A DNA stretch of 64,000 nucleotides, from the NCBI RefSeq assembly GCF_033807575.1, contig NC_084713.1:9860703-9924702 (forward strand), in the 5' to 3' direction. The translations under genes and the position numbers were made by a program. Positions 1 to 11,699 of this stretch are shown one piece after another; position 1 is the stretch's first letter, and the number at the start of each line of letters is the position of its first letter. The DNA is from Cydia pomonella (lineage: Eukaryota > Arthropoda > Insecta > Lepidoptera > Tortricidae). A model generated the notes under the pieces. That model did not search any database, had not been told where the DNA came from, and was given only the letters and a program-made list of their open reading frames with translations.

Positions 1-109
1 CATTTCTCAACCGATTCTCATGAAATTTGGTGATTAGAATCTATAATTATTTATATGCATTTTTTTTGTCGAATCAGTTTATGTTTTTTTTTAATGACGG
101 AATTGTGGG

Positions 110-380
110 GGTTCGCAGGTCTACAGCTCTCAGAGCCAAGTTAAATCTCAAAGGAGGAGGAGTATAGGAGGGTTTCTTCACAAAGGAGGAGTTTTGGCCG
201 AAGGGTATCAAGTTTCGGCGGTTCCGCGGCCGGCTCCCTGACACAGACGGGTTGCATCGCAGCCCTATGGCTGTGTGATTTAGATTTTAAGATATATATT
301 ATGATATGTATGCTAGTTTTTAGGTATTTATCTATGGGCCCATAGTTGCCTGAAAATAAAGTTTTTCATTTCATTTCACT
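110..380 (+). repeat. 3' end of a degenerate non-LTR retroelement
   Basis: A relatively GC-rich stretch (about 120-275) is followed by an AT-rich trailer ending in AATAAAG and a short repeated TTTCATTTCATT tail. That is the usual form of a LINE 3' end whose tail is a short repeat and not poly(A). No reading frame is preserved; the open frame at 346-663 begins in the tail and is fortuitous. The clade cannot be assigned. Confidence 0.45.
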
Positions 381-802
381 TAATCTTCCCCAACCAAATT
401 TCGTAACTCTAGGCATAATCTTTAGCATCGGAACCACTTATCAGCAAACTCGCGTGTCAATCCATCAAAGCATGAAGCATGTCGAAAACAACGACCTACT
501 GTTTCGAAAAACTGCCAACCTTGTAGCTTACCGTTTCTTAAGCATCGTAACAATAGTTAAGTACTCCAATATTAACAAGATACTCGTACGTGGTTTATTT
601 TTATTTTTGCCTATTTTAGAAAATAAAATATATAAACGTTTATTCACGTTTCATGCCTTATAACTATTTACAATATACTTCTGCCAAACCACAGAGTGGT
701 TTGTTGGCAGAGTGGTTTGTTGATTTAGTGCCCTATTTATTTTTATTTAGCTAAATTTCACGAGGCCCTGGATTTTCTTTAGATAAAGTACTATATACAC
801 TT

Positions 803-990
803 GACCCTACTCATAGTGTTCTGTTCCTGCCGTTGAGTAAGGTGCCAGAGCTCAAAGCTCAAAGGGTGCGGATTGTTAGAATCGGCAACGCGCATATAAC
901 ACCTCTGGAGTTACAGGCGTCCATAGGCTACGGAGGCTGCTTACCATCAGGCGGGCCGTATGCTTGTTTGTTTTGTGGGTTTGTTTGGAA
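803..990 (-). repeat. Interspersed repeat, 'CAAACAAGCATACGGCCCGCCT' family, copy 1
   Basis: Read on the minus strand, this runs from CAAACAAGCATACGGCCCGCC to ACTATGAGTAGGGT. Closely similar copies on the plus strand start near 25191 and 46611. The three copies in both orientations define a dispersed family of about 170-190 bp. The 73-codon open frame over it is a by-product of the repeat. Confidence 0.7.
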
Positions 991-1292
991 TTCATTTACT
1001 CCAAATAATTTACGTAGACACATTTTTTGTAGAAAAGGCAGTAAATTTTTATAACGATTCCGGTTATCTACTCGTACAAAATTAACTGAAAATGAATGCC
1101 ACCAAAATCTACCAGTTTATTCGCGAAAAACATGTTCACGAAAGACAATTAAACCTCAAATAGTGACAAATATTACTATTGATACTGTTGATCTGTTGAT
1201 TACGTAATTCTATTCCATTACTTAGTTTTTTCACACGCTTCGTAACATACTGTAGCCATCAAACTTATTTTCCTAATTTATGTGATATTGAG

Positions 1293-1383
1293 TATGGACA
1301 GTAAGCTGCAGAGATAACTGACCCTCTTTGAATATAAACTTGTTTGCAAAGGGTCAGTTATTTCTGCAGCTTACTGTACATAT
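1293..1383. repeat. Short foldback element (palindromic MITE-like)
   Basis: Two arms of about 35 bp (ATGGACAGTAAGCTGCAGAG... and ...TTCTGCAGCTTACTGTACAT) are inverted complements with a few mismatches around a loop of about 20 nt. A transcript of either strand would form a long hairpin. No coding capacity. Confidence 0.75.
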
Positions 1384-1843
1384 TCATATTGTACCATATA
1401 TTAGTTTATTCCGAGTCATATTAACATAAAAGCATGATTTAAAATTTTGCAAGTTCCTCTTCGTGAAGTAGGTACCTATTTCATTATATTCTTCAAGACT
1501 TAAAATTATCGACACACCGTTTTAGTACGTAACACAAAAATCTGACAAGTTCAGTTCTTTCGGTTCTCCATACAAATGTACATATGTAGTCGCGCTCTCA
1601 TTTTAAAACGACTGGCTCGGAAACATTAATTGCACTTACAATAGGGTAAGGTATATCTAGTCCTGTATTTACATAGTTTATGTAGCTTCAGATAACATAG
1701 TTTAAAAAATTGTGCGAATTGAAGTTTTTCATAAAAAACTTATTTTTGCTCTATTTCATTTGTTTCATAAACTGGAGCTATACAGCGTGCTTATTTCGTC
1801 ACCTGCAATAATTTACGGGTTGAATATATAGGTCATACTGAGC

Positions 1844-1992
1844 ATCTTTTACTATCGGACCAACCCCGAAATCGCAAAAAAATTGGCGGTTTCATATATT
1901 TTGGCTGTCTGACCTTGAAATGTGCTATGGGAGAGTAAATTTTTTTTCGCGATTTCGGAGTTGGTCTCATAGTCAAAGTTGCTCAGTATGTA
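1844..1992. mobile_element. MITE family 'CATACTGAGCA...TTGCTCAGTATG', copy 1
   Basis: Inverted-repeat arms of about 50 bp start CATACTGAGCATCTTTTACTAT and end AGTCAAAGTTGCTCAGTATG, with CCCGAAATCGCAAAAAAATT opposite a complementary TTTCGCGATTTCGG. A second copy with the same arms is at 39280-39442. Structure and repetition indicate a non-autonomous DNA element. Confidence 0.75.
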
Positions 1993-2399
1993 TAAAACTG
2001 TTTGACGCCTAGACCTTCATAAAGCTTATCAACCTCTGACGAACCTTTCTTAAATTTCTTTCTAACAAACAGAAATGTCAAAATGATGGATAGGGACAAA
2101 CGATTATCAACGGTTTGTTAGATTTGACAGCCGATTATGAATAGCTCCATACCTTTAATGGCAGATCGCGGGAAACAGTTCAGACTAGGTGCGGTCGCCT
2201 TGACTTGATGATATTCAAATGACGTTTGAGGTCGATGGATAAACTGAACCGACCGTTTAGCGTTAAAGGTATGACATTATACTTAAGTATATTATTATTG
2301 TTACTGGTTTATTAAAAGCCATTAACTCAGTCGAGCTAAAAATTACACTACAGTAGGTACATATATCTTGACGTCCTCTTAGCCTTTTTTTATTAACGC

Positions 2400-2680
2400 A
2401 TACCCCCTGTGACCTAAGGAGGCGTCAGGGGTTATGCGAGGCTCCCATCCCCCATTCCTTTCCCTTAGCGAGAAAAGGGGGAAGAAGTCCTACCCACTAA
2501 ACCCACATCGGCTTTACCCGCATTGCCGTATGGGGGACGTCATGGGATCACGAACATTCTGTCATGACGCCCCCGACAGCCCAGCCAGGTTAGGCTGGGT
2601 CAACCGCACCATGACGAAGTTCAGGGACGCTTTAAAAACTGACGAGTTGAGGACACACTCCAACCCTAGGGCCTCCTAGT
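2400..2680 (+). repeat. GC-rich repeat-like block
   Basis: A stretch of clearly higher GC than its surroundings, starting CATACCCCCTGTGACC and ending before a SINE-like head. The 81-codon frame within it has low-complexity, non-domain-like composition. It looks like the head of a composite short retroelement whose 3' half is the next feature. Identity unknown. Confidence 0.35.
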
Positions 2681-2800
2681 CGGTAGTGACCCTGACCCTG
2701 CCTACGAATTAGGAGCTCCCGGGTTCGAAACCTGTTAAGGGCATTTATTTGTGTGTTTATCACAAATATAATTATGTTCCTGAGTTATGGATATTACATA
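2676..2800 (+). mobile_element. Diverged tRNA-derived SINE
   Basis: Contains GGTAGTGACCCTG...GGGTTCGAAACCTG, matching a Pol III B box (GGTTCGANNCC) with a decayed A-box region, followed by TTAAGGGCATTTATTTGTGTG and TGTTCCTGAGTTATGG. These match, with mutations, the body of the SINE copies at 50987, 54220 and 54720. Confidence 0.65.
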
Positions 2801-2804
2801 TACT

Positions 2805-3052
2805 GGGTGATTTTGGGGTCATGATCCCGAATGTCAAAAATATACTGAGATGATCATACTGAACATGGGACCGATATGAAAATGGTGATTTTTATACCCC
2901 TTTATGAATAGGACGTTTCGTCTACGTCGGGCCCTCAGGGTGTCCATTAGATTTTTTCAGCCATTTTGCGGCTAGTCCCATGGGAAACCTTGTCCAGTAT
3001 GACCTTCTCATTCATATCAATACATTTGGGATCACGACCTCAAAATCACCCA
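2805..3052. mobile_element. MITE with ~30-bp terminal inverted repeats
   Basis: The left end GGGTGATTTTGGGGTCATGA... and right end ...TCACGACCTCAAAATCACCC are inverted complements over about 30 bp with few mismatches, enclosing about 190 bp. Internal arms CATACTGAACATGGGACC / GTCCCATGGGAAACCTTGTCCAGTATG also fold and resemble the 1844 family. No ORF. Confidence 0.75.
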
Positions 3053-3667
3053 CTACATATACCTATCGTCGCCCAGTACCCACACAAGACTTATTGAGCA
3101 AAATAGACCTGTTACATTTATTTATTTATTTATCTAGATTCCGCGCATGAGCCTATGCCGTAAAGCAAAATTCGGGCCGTATTGTACTATACATATCTAT
3201 TTATGGGATTCCACACTGCTCTCTTACTTATAACTACCATATTTAACAATTTTAGCGGAATATCACAGCAGCAGCGCAGATTGAATTAATGTTCTACTAT
3301 TTAGGTACACATAGTAATAGACGTAAGTAACTATGGCTCTGCTCGCGGGAAATTGTCATTTCCCCTCTCTCGCCAGGGGATACATTTTTCAAAATATAGA
3401 TGCTTATGTACATCCCCAACTCTTAAATTTCCTACGTCTACGACTTCCAAAACAGTTCAGTGTGTATTGTTTAGCCATGAAAATGTTTACGAACTGTTAC
3501 TTTTCCATTTGCAATATTAGTATTAGTAAGATGGTGGTGGTGGTTTCTGTTTAGTATCTATATGCTTTTGACGAAGCCGGCGCTTATAGATAATGCAGGG
3601 GCGGATTAAGAAGGCGCGGGGCCCTTAGCACAATAGCTCGCGGGGCCCCCTGGTTTGAAAAAAAAAA

Positions 3668-3860
3668 TGAATAAGTGCGAGTCGGACTCGCACCCCGAGG
3701 ATTCAGTACCATCACAACATTTTTACGATGGTTTAATTTTTGTCCACTCGTTCTCTATTAGTTTTAACATATTATGCAGTGTATTTTTTAGGGTTTCGTA
3801 GTCACCTAGAAACTCTTATATAAGTAGTTTCACCATGTCCATCTGTCCATCTGTCCGAGG
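3668..3860 (+). repeat. Fragment of the 'GTGCGAGTCGGACTCGC' dispersed repeat inside the hAT
   Basis: AAGTGCGAGTCGGACTCGCACCCCGAGG and the downstream CCATCTGTCCATCTGTCCGAGG match the head and inner part of the better-preserved copy at 16690-17176. It lies inside the hAT, so it was either captured by or inserted into that element. Confidence 0.55.
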
Positions 3861-4383
3861 GTTTGCTCCGTCATCTTTAGTATAAATCATGCATTGCGAC
3901 AGAACGGGTAAAATAAAAACTATAAAAAAATCAGGATACCTCCCATACAAAATAAATTCTTTGATTTTTTTTTGCTTTGACCCTGTAGTGTGGCGTATGG
4001 TTGGATAAGGTCTTTCAAAACGAATAACGGTCTCCAAAAACCTTTTTTTTTTAATAAAGTTATTATTTTCGGAAATAATCGCTCCGAAAGAAAAAAAATA
4101 TGCCCCCCCCCCCCTTTTAACTTTTGAACGCTTAATAAATACTTTCAATGAAAACTATCGGTTTAGCATTTTTTTGGATTATTGCAATAAATCTTCTCTT
4201 CTTACTAAAAAGACATACAAAGCGCTGCAAAGGTTACTCCCTTATGCTTGTAATGTAATGTAACTGATACTTACTAATAGCCCCCGTTTAGCCTTTTTTG
4301 AGTGAATGATAACAGTAATAAATATCAAATAAAAAGAAAAATTAACGGAGCCCCTACACGAGAATTTTTTTTCTTGTGTTTGT

Positions 4384-4594
4384 AGTTCGTGTCATCCACG
4401 AAGACGCGCCCTACTCCTCCTCTCAATCGCCTATAATACCTACACGTGTGGTGTGCAACCTATTACTAGTATAGTAGTTCTTTCAATACACATTAATTAG
4501 TAGACATAACTACTACATTGCCAAAAAGTTGCAGATTTGTACTATAAGCGATTAGGAAGAAGAGCGGGGCGCTTCTTCGTGGATGACACGAACT
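4384..4594. mobile_element. MITE nested in the hAT (TIR 'TAGTTCGTGTCATCCACGAAG')
   Basis: TAGTTCGTGTCATCCACGAAGACGCGCCC at the left is complementary to GGGCGCTTCTTCGTGGATGACACGAACTA at the right, giving inverted repeats of about 28 bp around about 150 bp. A related solo arm occurs near 23071-23098. It is nested within the hAT, so it is younger than, or was carried by, that element. Confidence 0.7.
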
Positions 4595-6042
4595 ATAGGT
4601 ATATGACGTCATTCAAAATCCGGAGTATTTTCCTATTTATTAATTTGAAGGAATTCCGATTTTTTTTTATTCAGCCATTTTAAAAGAGCCTGATCTTAAT
4701 GAAGGTGTGTTATTTTATCACAGTTCCTTTCTTTTATATAGGTTTCCTCCTTACCTTAGGTGTTCATCATCAGATCAGGTCGATTTTGCGAAATTTTGAG
4801 AAATGGTCAAAAAATAGTTTGAAGATGGTTTGCAGGTTTTGAAAACAACTTACGAGTATTGCAAGTTAAATGAAAGCATGTAGGGATACTGTTTAACAAC
4901 ATCAATAATATGAAGTATAATAAAAGCTTGTAAAAATAGGTGACAAGTGAGTCGGACCTAAGAAGTGGGAACTAATTGCTAAGTGAGCCAAAAAACAAGG
5001 CAGAAGGCTGAGCCCCACGAGCTGAATATCCGGACCACCCGATTTCGTAGCGTTCCCGTGCGAAGCTGAAGGCCAAGCTGCAGGAAAGCAGAGCCTAGAA
5101 TGAAACCAATGCCAGAGTGTGAACGAGGCCGTAGGCCGAGCTCCGTATAAGGGTGGAGGCCCGGAGCGTTCTATCGCGGCGCGCCACCATGCAAAGGCTG
5201 AATTGTAGGAGAACAGAGTTTGGAATTGCACCAATGTGATCTCGGCTCGCCCGCTGCTTGTCCTTAGTTCTTGCTCGAAAGTGCGACTTGCTGGGATGCT
5301 TTGGGTATTGGGCCCTATGTAGGGCTTTACATCCGGCCTATGCGAATGCATGCCCCGCTATTTTCTTTTTATAACATTTTGACAATTAGATCATATGTAT
5401 CACGGCTTTGCAGCAACTCGGCATATTTTGGGCGCCCGGCCAGCCGTAGAGGAGCGCGTCCTTTGGCCTCCTTCGGGCTCAAAGGTGATCATCATTAGGC
5501 ATTAGCTGTAAGGTGCAATTTGTTATTTTATTTGAACTAATAATTAATAAATAAATCATCCTTCCTTGCTTTTCACTAATATGTTTTAAAACACAGTATC
5601 TTCTTTTGTTCGTTTCCGAGCTCTGCTGTTTCCTGCAGCTTAGCCATGCACAATAGTTTTGAGGTACTCTGCACCTTAGGTTTTATGCTAAACTCTGCTC
5701 TTGGTCTTTGCGTAAGCCTAAAAAAAAATTAAATTTGGTATCGTCGTAAAGAAAAATAGACAGGATAATAAAAAATAATAATAATTGATCAATATTGTTA
5801 CTGACTTACGAAAAAAATACATTGTAAATAAAACTTGGCCGATTCCGCGTGCCGAAATCGCATGGTCAGGGTCGGAGCGCGGGGCCCCCCTTAGGCGCGG
5901 GGCCCTTAGCATATGCTTTTTCTGCTGTTCGGTTAATCCGCCACTGAGATAATGGTAATTATAGTGCATACAAATTCAATTATATAAAATATAACTAAAC
6001 TATAAAACTTAAAACCTAAATCTAAAAAGAAATAATACTAAA

Positions 6043-6293
6043 CTTAAAATAAAGTACTAAAAAATATCCCCCTGCGGCATGGTGCCGTAGATGCTGGCAG
6101 CATTTCCTCGCTGTATTGCAAGACTAATTCTTTGAGCGAGGAAGCTGCCAGCTCTGCGGTCGCCGGTGACCTCTGCTAACCTTTTTGAAAGTTCCCTAAT
6201 GAGCTTAAGGGCACTTGGACCCCACGGGCCAAGGGTCTCGACGCCAAAAGATATGAAATTGTATTCGGCGCCGAGACCCCTATATTTGGTCAT
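6043..6293 (-). pseudogene. C-terminal fragment of an unclassified retroelement protein, copy 1
   Basis: This 78-codon frame ends in a conserved block with GVETLGPWGPSA, then TGDRRAGSFLAQR, then AIQRGNAASIYGTMP. Homologous blocks are at 13359-13456 and 23690-23815 on the plus strand, all followed by AT-rich trailers. I recognise the VETLG-W.../FL-QRIS-AIQRGNAAS pattern as the C-terminus of a widespread metazoan retroelement-like polyprotein but cannot name the clade. The upstream protein is missing, as expected for 5'-truncated insertions. Not a host gene. Confidence 0.6.
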
Positions 6294-6299
6294 TTTTAA

Positions 6300-9200
6300 T
6301 AATTAAATAAATACATGACATTCGTAAGATGGTTCTTATGCGTAGTGGTCGTGGTGGGGCAAACACTTCAACAAGATTTTAAACTTAATTAAGATTTAAA
6401 TTAATGGAAAACAATTAATCAAACACAATTACCGATTTGTTCGAACTTTAGATCGTTACCGTAAATACGGTACCTACGCTACTCAATGAATGCACCTGCA
6501 AACTCCTACGCGTTTTTAGTAACGAGAACTGATAGTTTTTAGATTAATTAGATAAAGTTATTAATATTAATAAGTCTATCTATCAAAATGGCCGGACGTC
6601 GATTTCGATTTAGACCTTGGATAATATGTTGAACTACAATTAAGACAATACGGTTAAGTTACAGTGTACAATTAATACACGAACAAACTCGCCTAAATAA
6701 AGGTACCTACACAATAGGCTCTACAAATAAAGGCAGTGCCCGATCTTTTCCGCTTGGTAGCGGATAACATTTTTGCTAGTGAAAACGACGCAAGATGTTT
6801 AAATAATAATGTAATTAGATATTCAAAGACATGAATATCAAGATACAAATTTACAATCACGTAACTTTAATGGGACGTCCTAATTCTTTAATTACCATTA
6901 AATGACACGCATATTTAGTTCAGTATTATTTGCTGCTACTGTCAAGTTAGGTACGTGATTATTAAACCCCGTTATCCTGTCATACGAACGTTGCTTTTTC
7001 GTAGGGGTTGAATGTTTTTTATCGACGATCTCGATATCGATGTTTACTTAAACATTGATATACTTATATTATGCAACAATGCGATTGATTTTCGCCTTTT
7101 AAATCTCTGCTCAATCTCTATAACGTAGGTATTAAAACTTTTTGATTAAAAATAAGTAGATAACCTCATTAGTCTTACGTGATGCGATACTCTTAGAGAA
7201 ATGATTTACCTATTTGCAACTGCATGTCACATTGACAGACAGCCGTAATCCCTTGGAGTTCTTTGTAATAGTGTTTTCATTTCTCATACTCTGAAAGAGG
7301 TTCATTGTTGTTCTAGAAATTATGCAGAAAGTAATACGTTTCTGCACTAGAGCATTTTACTTTCCAAGTGAGTTCTTTTTCATTTTTTTACTATGCGCAA
7401 TAGAAATTTGGTTTTGAATGGATTTGTATTTAATTGATATTTAATGGATTGATAACTCCCCAATCCATAAATAACAATACTTTTACCTGAACGGTTAATT
7501 GAAAGTACTCTCAAGAAATACTATAAAAATAAGACTTATTTATGTTAAAAAAAAAAACACATGTATTTTACTATCTTCGTATTCGAAATGAAAAGTAGAG
7601 TGTTTTACTCGGGTGAAAGACATCATATGCGTGACATTTGGTTAACAATCTACTATTATTTAACATTTGCGAAAAATCAGTCGCATTATTGCATAATATG
7701 AACATCAATATCGAGAAGGTCAATAAAAAAATATCAACAAAAATACAAAAAACAATGTCAGTGCGACAAGATAACGGAGTTTAGTGAGTATTCAGCAGGT
7801 GACTGTGTTTAAGGTCAAAGATCCAGTCATTGACACTACTTGCCAAATACCTATACCAACGCATATTTCTATTTATATCATTTGGTTTAGAGTTCGAGTA
7901 AACATAGATTTTCTTTCAAGGTCTTCACCACCTTGAAAGAAAATCATTAAGCCACTTCGGATATTCTTTATGTGATGATTCAATCGTGATATTATAAAGA
8001 GCTTTTCAATCGAGTACCGTGTTTAGGCAACGAAGTTTGCTGAGTTACTTAAGTAAGGTGCGACATTGAAAAGCTTGATTATATCACTGTAATGCAGTAG
8101 CAGTAAATAATACTTTTTTTACTTAAAATCTAAATAATTAATGAAAATTAGTAAGTATCTCAGTAGACAAAAATGTAGTACAAAATACAAAAACGCGCCC
8201 CGCGCCCGTTTAGTCTTTTCTATAGGGAGCGCAGCGGCATTTGTTTTTTTTTTTTTTATAGTTGACTACAGCATATCGAAATGAATCTTATAGTTCAGTT
8301 GGGAGCCCATACATGAAAAGTACGCAATTATAGTTTGGTCTACGAAATCTTAATTCAACCAGTAGAAACATATTTTTTGTGTGACGTGTAACTGGCCTTT
8401 TTTATTGCCATGCTAGCGTATCTGTTTAGTGCTTGTGAAGTAATCTGTAACAAGATTCATTGCGACTGAATCATAATCATAACCTATTATAATTGACCTG
8501 TGCTCTTATAGAACTTTATTACAATATGACAAGTAAACGACTCAATTATACTTACTGATTGTATCCTCGTTCGCTACATCCGTTTCAATATTTACGAGTA
8601 TACGAGTATCATCTGTCTCAACGACACTGTAATTATGGAGTCATTTAAGTTCATTAAAATTAAAATTACTTTTTAGTGAAGTTCGAAGTTCTAAAAACTT
8701 TAACTGATTAAATATCTACAGGATTAGAGATGGGTTCTCAGTATTTACTCGTAACCAGAGCATCCGATAAATACTCATATTTACTCATTTAGGTGAGTAT
8801 AAACTATTGCTAATAAAATATTTTTCACGTCAGCAGCTCGAACAAGGGTAATTTGCTGCTTAAAAACAGTGAGCAAAATCGCATTTTGCTCACCGAGTGA
8901 GACAAAATAACATTCAAGTGACCTTTAGATTCGAATGTCATTTCAACGTGCGGGGCCTAATACAAGTTCGAAATATTTGGATTCTATTGTCTTTATCCCT
9001 TTCACGTCATTAGCAAAAAGAAAGAGACAAAAAATGCATACGTAATTCAACGGTATATTGACGGTTTATAATAGACCCCCGAAATAAGTCAGACCGCATC
9101 GTTCCAAAACACCCTACGAGTCTTCATTCGTAATAATTAATTAATGAAATAAAAGTTTAAAATTTAATAAAAACACCATATTTTACGTATTTTATTATAC

Positions 9201-10680
9201 AATCAAAACAATGAACTTATACAAATTTACGCAATTGTTACGCAGTAAATAATTCTACTTGACTACTTTTAACGATCTCTACTATAGTTGACAAATAGTA
9301 GTATCCGCAATTCTTTTAAAAAAAAAAGTTGTCGATTGAACTGTCAATTGATGTTCGTTAATTCATTGTTTTCGTATTATTTTATTGAAATTTCTTTTGT
9401 TTTGTTTTATTGCGGTAATTAAAGTTAATTGTTAGAATACCTTCAGAAAACATGAGTGAAATAGTCATCCGTCCGTCTGGATTACATTTTTTCAGGTTGT
9501 ATTTTATAATGGCTGACTGACGTGAAAAAATTTGTGTACTACACGAGATCAAAGTTATTTACATCTCGTGCGCTTTTGAGTCCCTTACTACACTCAAGAT
9601 TCTAAATTAGATTCACGAGCGTAGCGAGTATATTATAGATTATAGAATCTTTCGCTTGCACGGGACTCAAAACAAGCACTCGAAGAAATATCAAACTTTT
9701 CTCTCTTGTTGTACAAATAACTATTAAAAGTGAGATATAAGAACTAAATTGTTTTTTATTGAAGAGTGTTAACATATATTAACAATATTAACAAAATAAA
9801 AAGCATGTAGGTACTATAGGTAGCTTAATTTAAAAAAAAGGGTAATCATCAGCTAGAGGCAATTTGTGATAATGCGTAGTTAACAATTTTGTTTTTAATG
9901 ACAAGGTATTTACTATTAAAATATGGGATTTATAAGTTCTATCAATGTTCTAGATAAGTGCATGTCGCGCAAAAGTGCGTGTTTACGCTGCACTTACGAC
10001 TTTTTATTAAGGGATTTTAAAGAAAACTAAAAAATGACTCAACCTTTACAAACGGGTTTATTCCAAAAGTATTCAATTTATCCAACAAAGTTTTTAGAAA
10101 AATTCAAGTTATTTTTAAAGACCCATTTAATGATGTGTGTGATACGTTGGTGGTTTCTGATTTTTTTTTGTGACAATTAGTTACATGTATGGATTACCCC
10201 CCTTAAAAATATTTCTTACAAACTTGAGTACTTAATTCAGTAGCGGCTTACAAAATACACGTATATTTCAAATTTATATGCCCTTTCAGCGCCCTAAATA
10301 GTTTATACCCACCAATTTGGGTATAAACGAGTAAATACTGCTAAATTGAGTAAACACTGATTAGTGTGAGTAGACTCACTACCCATCTCTATACAGGATA
10401 TATCAATAGAATTGTGCCAAGTTTACATTAAAAACCCCGTTTACATTAAAAATCTGATTTCATTAAAAATTAGTTTTCTCTGTTATTTTACATAAATGTT
10501 AAAGATAGAGACTCCATTTTTTCTTAGATCATATATTTGAAAAAGGTTAACAAAATGAAAAAAATAATTGTAGGTATATTAAAGTATAATAGTTTTAGAG
10601 AAAAGTGATATTTAATAAATTCGTTTATTCTGCGGAACCACCGAGACATTTTTGCATTGCTACATGTACTTAACTGTAAA
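6300..10680. other. Intergenic or intronic DNA without recognisable genes
   Basis: AT-rich sequence. No frame has protein-like composition and no exon borders are convincing. Small structures include a perfect hairpin at 7907-7945, a short GCGCCCCGCGCCC patch near 8195, and palindromic repeat remnants around 8820-8960 and 9520-9700 with motifs such as ATTCACGAGCGTAGCGAG. Otherwise I see nothing. Confidence 0.5.
7907..7945. repeat. Perfect 16-bp hairpin with 7-nt loop
   Basis: GATTTTCTTTCAAGGT at 7907-7922 is the exact reverse complement of ACCTTGAAAGAAAATC at 7930-7945, with CTTCACC between. It does not match the other foldback families in the window. It may be a small MITE remnant or cruciform-forming site; function unknown. 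Confidence 0.8.
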
Positions 10681-10784
10681 AAGATCAAATCATAAAATTA
10701 AAGGGCATTTTTCCTTCCCGTATCCTGCTACCTACATCCTTTTCTCTCTTTTGTAACTGTAACTTGTGATATTTCCATTTAATG

Positions 10785-11036
10785 ATTCCTAATAACCAAT
10801 TGCCTATAAACATATGCAGTAAATTACTCCAGTATAGATAATTACGGTGGGGCACAAAGTTCGCAATATTGGTACGAGAAACATAACAGCCGTAAGTACG
10901 TTTGTTAACGTTCCTAATAACGCAATTGTCTATAAACATATGCAATAAATTACTCCAGTGTAGATAATTACGGTAGTGCACACAGTTCGCAATATTGGCA
11001 CGAGAAGCGTAACAGCCGTAAGTTCGTTTAAAGCTC
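10785..11036. repeat. Tandem duplication, two 126-bp units
   Basis: The segment with TATAAACATATGCA...ACTCCAGT...AGATAATTACGG...TTCGCAATATTGG...CGTAACAGCCGTAAGT occurs twice with a 126-bp offset (TATAAACATATG at 10805 and 10931) and about 10% divergence. The period is a multiple of three, so a minus-strand frame (10685-11065) stays open and encodes a duplicated peptide. No domain is recognisable, so I treat that frame as a consequence of the duplication. Confidence 0.8.
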
Positions 11037-11453
11037 CTTACATTTTTGATCTCATCCTCACGCAATAGAGTATATATTTATGGTACTATTAACTACACAT
11101 ACGATTGTAATGTTTAACGTATTAGTACACTCATAGATATAAATCAAAGTGTCACTTTAGTTAACTATAATGAGTTGATAACAACAAGAAAATTGCACTT
11201 AATGAATGCTAAAGAATTATTTAATTGGGGCGTTGATTGTTGTCATACTCAGTAGCTGGTTTCGGATTAAGTTGTGATGTAGCGTGTTTAACTCACTTTT
11301 TATGGTAAATGAAATACTTATATCCTATTTCAATTCTTAAAATGTCTATGAAAACCTGTCACTCTAGTACAATTTTGTTTTGACTTTTGTTTTCATAAAT
11401 TATACTGTGATGACAGCAATCAGCTACAGCCCCCTTCAGAAGTAAGGCCTTAT

Positions 11454-11690
11454 GGCTCCTCTACACGATGGTCCAGCACTGGACCAGCGAGATGGCCATG
11501 TGATAAATTGAGAGCACGCCCCTATGGAATGTGCGTGCGTAGGCACCATCGCTGGCCTACCTATACTACCTTTGATGTGCGGACGAATGTGCGGGCGCCA
11601 TCCCGGCGCGCCATAAGCCATCCGACACTACCCTCTCTATACGCTGGCCCATTTTAGTGGGCCAGTATCAGCCCATCGTGTAGAGGAGCT
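11454..11690. mobile_element. MITE with TIR 'GGCTCCTCTACACGATGG'
   Basis: GGCTCCTCTACACGATGGTCCAGCACTGG at the left is an imperfect inverted complement of GGCCAGTATCAGCCCATCGTGTAGAGGAGC at the right. The interior is more GC-rich than its flanks and lacks an ORF with a recognisable product. The flanks (CTTAT / ATTAG) do not give an unambiguous target duplication. Confidence 0.75.
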
Positions 11691-11699
11691 ATTAGGGCG

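Larger units (their letters stand above)
3596..5946. mobile_element. Non-autonomous hAT-superfamily DNA transposon with perfect 8-bp TSD
   Basis: The left terminus CAGGGGCGGATTAAG and the inverted right terminus CAGTGGCGGATTAAC agree at 13 of 15 positions. The 8 bp immediately outside both ends are identical (AGATAATG at 3588-3595 and 5947-5954). CAGGGGCGG-type ends with an 8-bp duplication are the hAT signature. Subterminal blocks are strikingly GC-rich (GGCGCGGGGCCCTTAGC near both ends). No frame inside looks like a hAT transposase: the 110- and 149-codon minus-strand frames at 3816-4148 and 4902-5351 have no recognisable domain. It therefore looks like an internally replaced derivative mobilised in trans. 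It carries nested repeats. Confidence 0.85.

Noticed and set aside
4902..5351. 149-codon minus-strand frame inside the hAT
   Set aside because: No transposase or BED/hATC motifs, composition not domain-like, and position inside a non-autonomous element.
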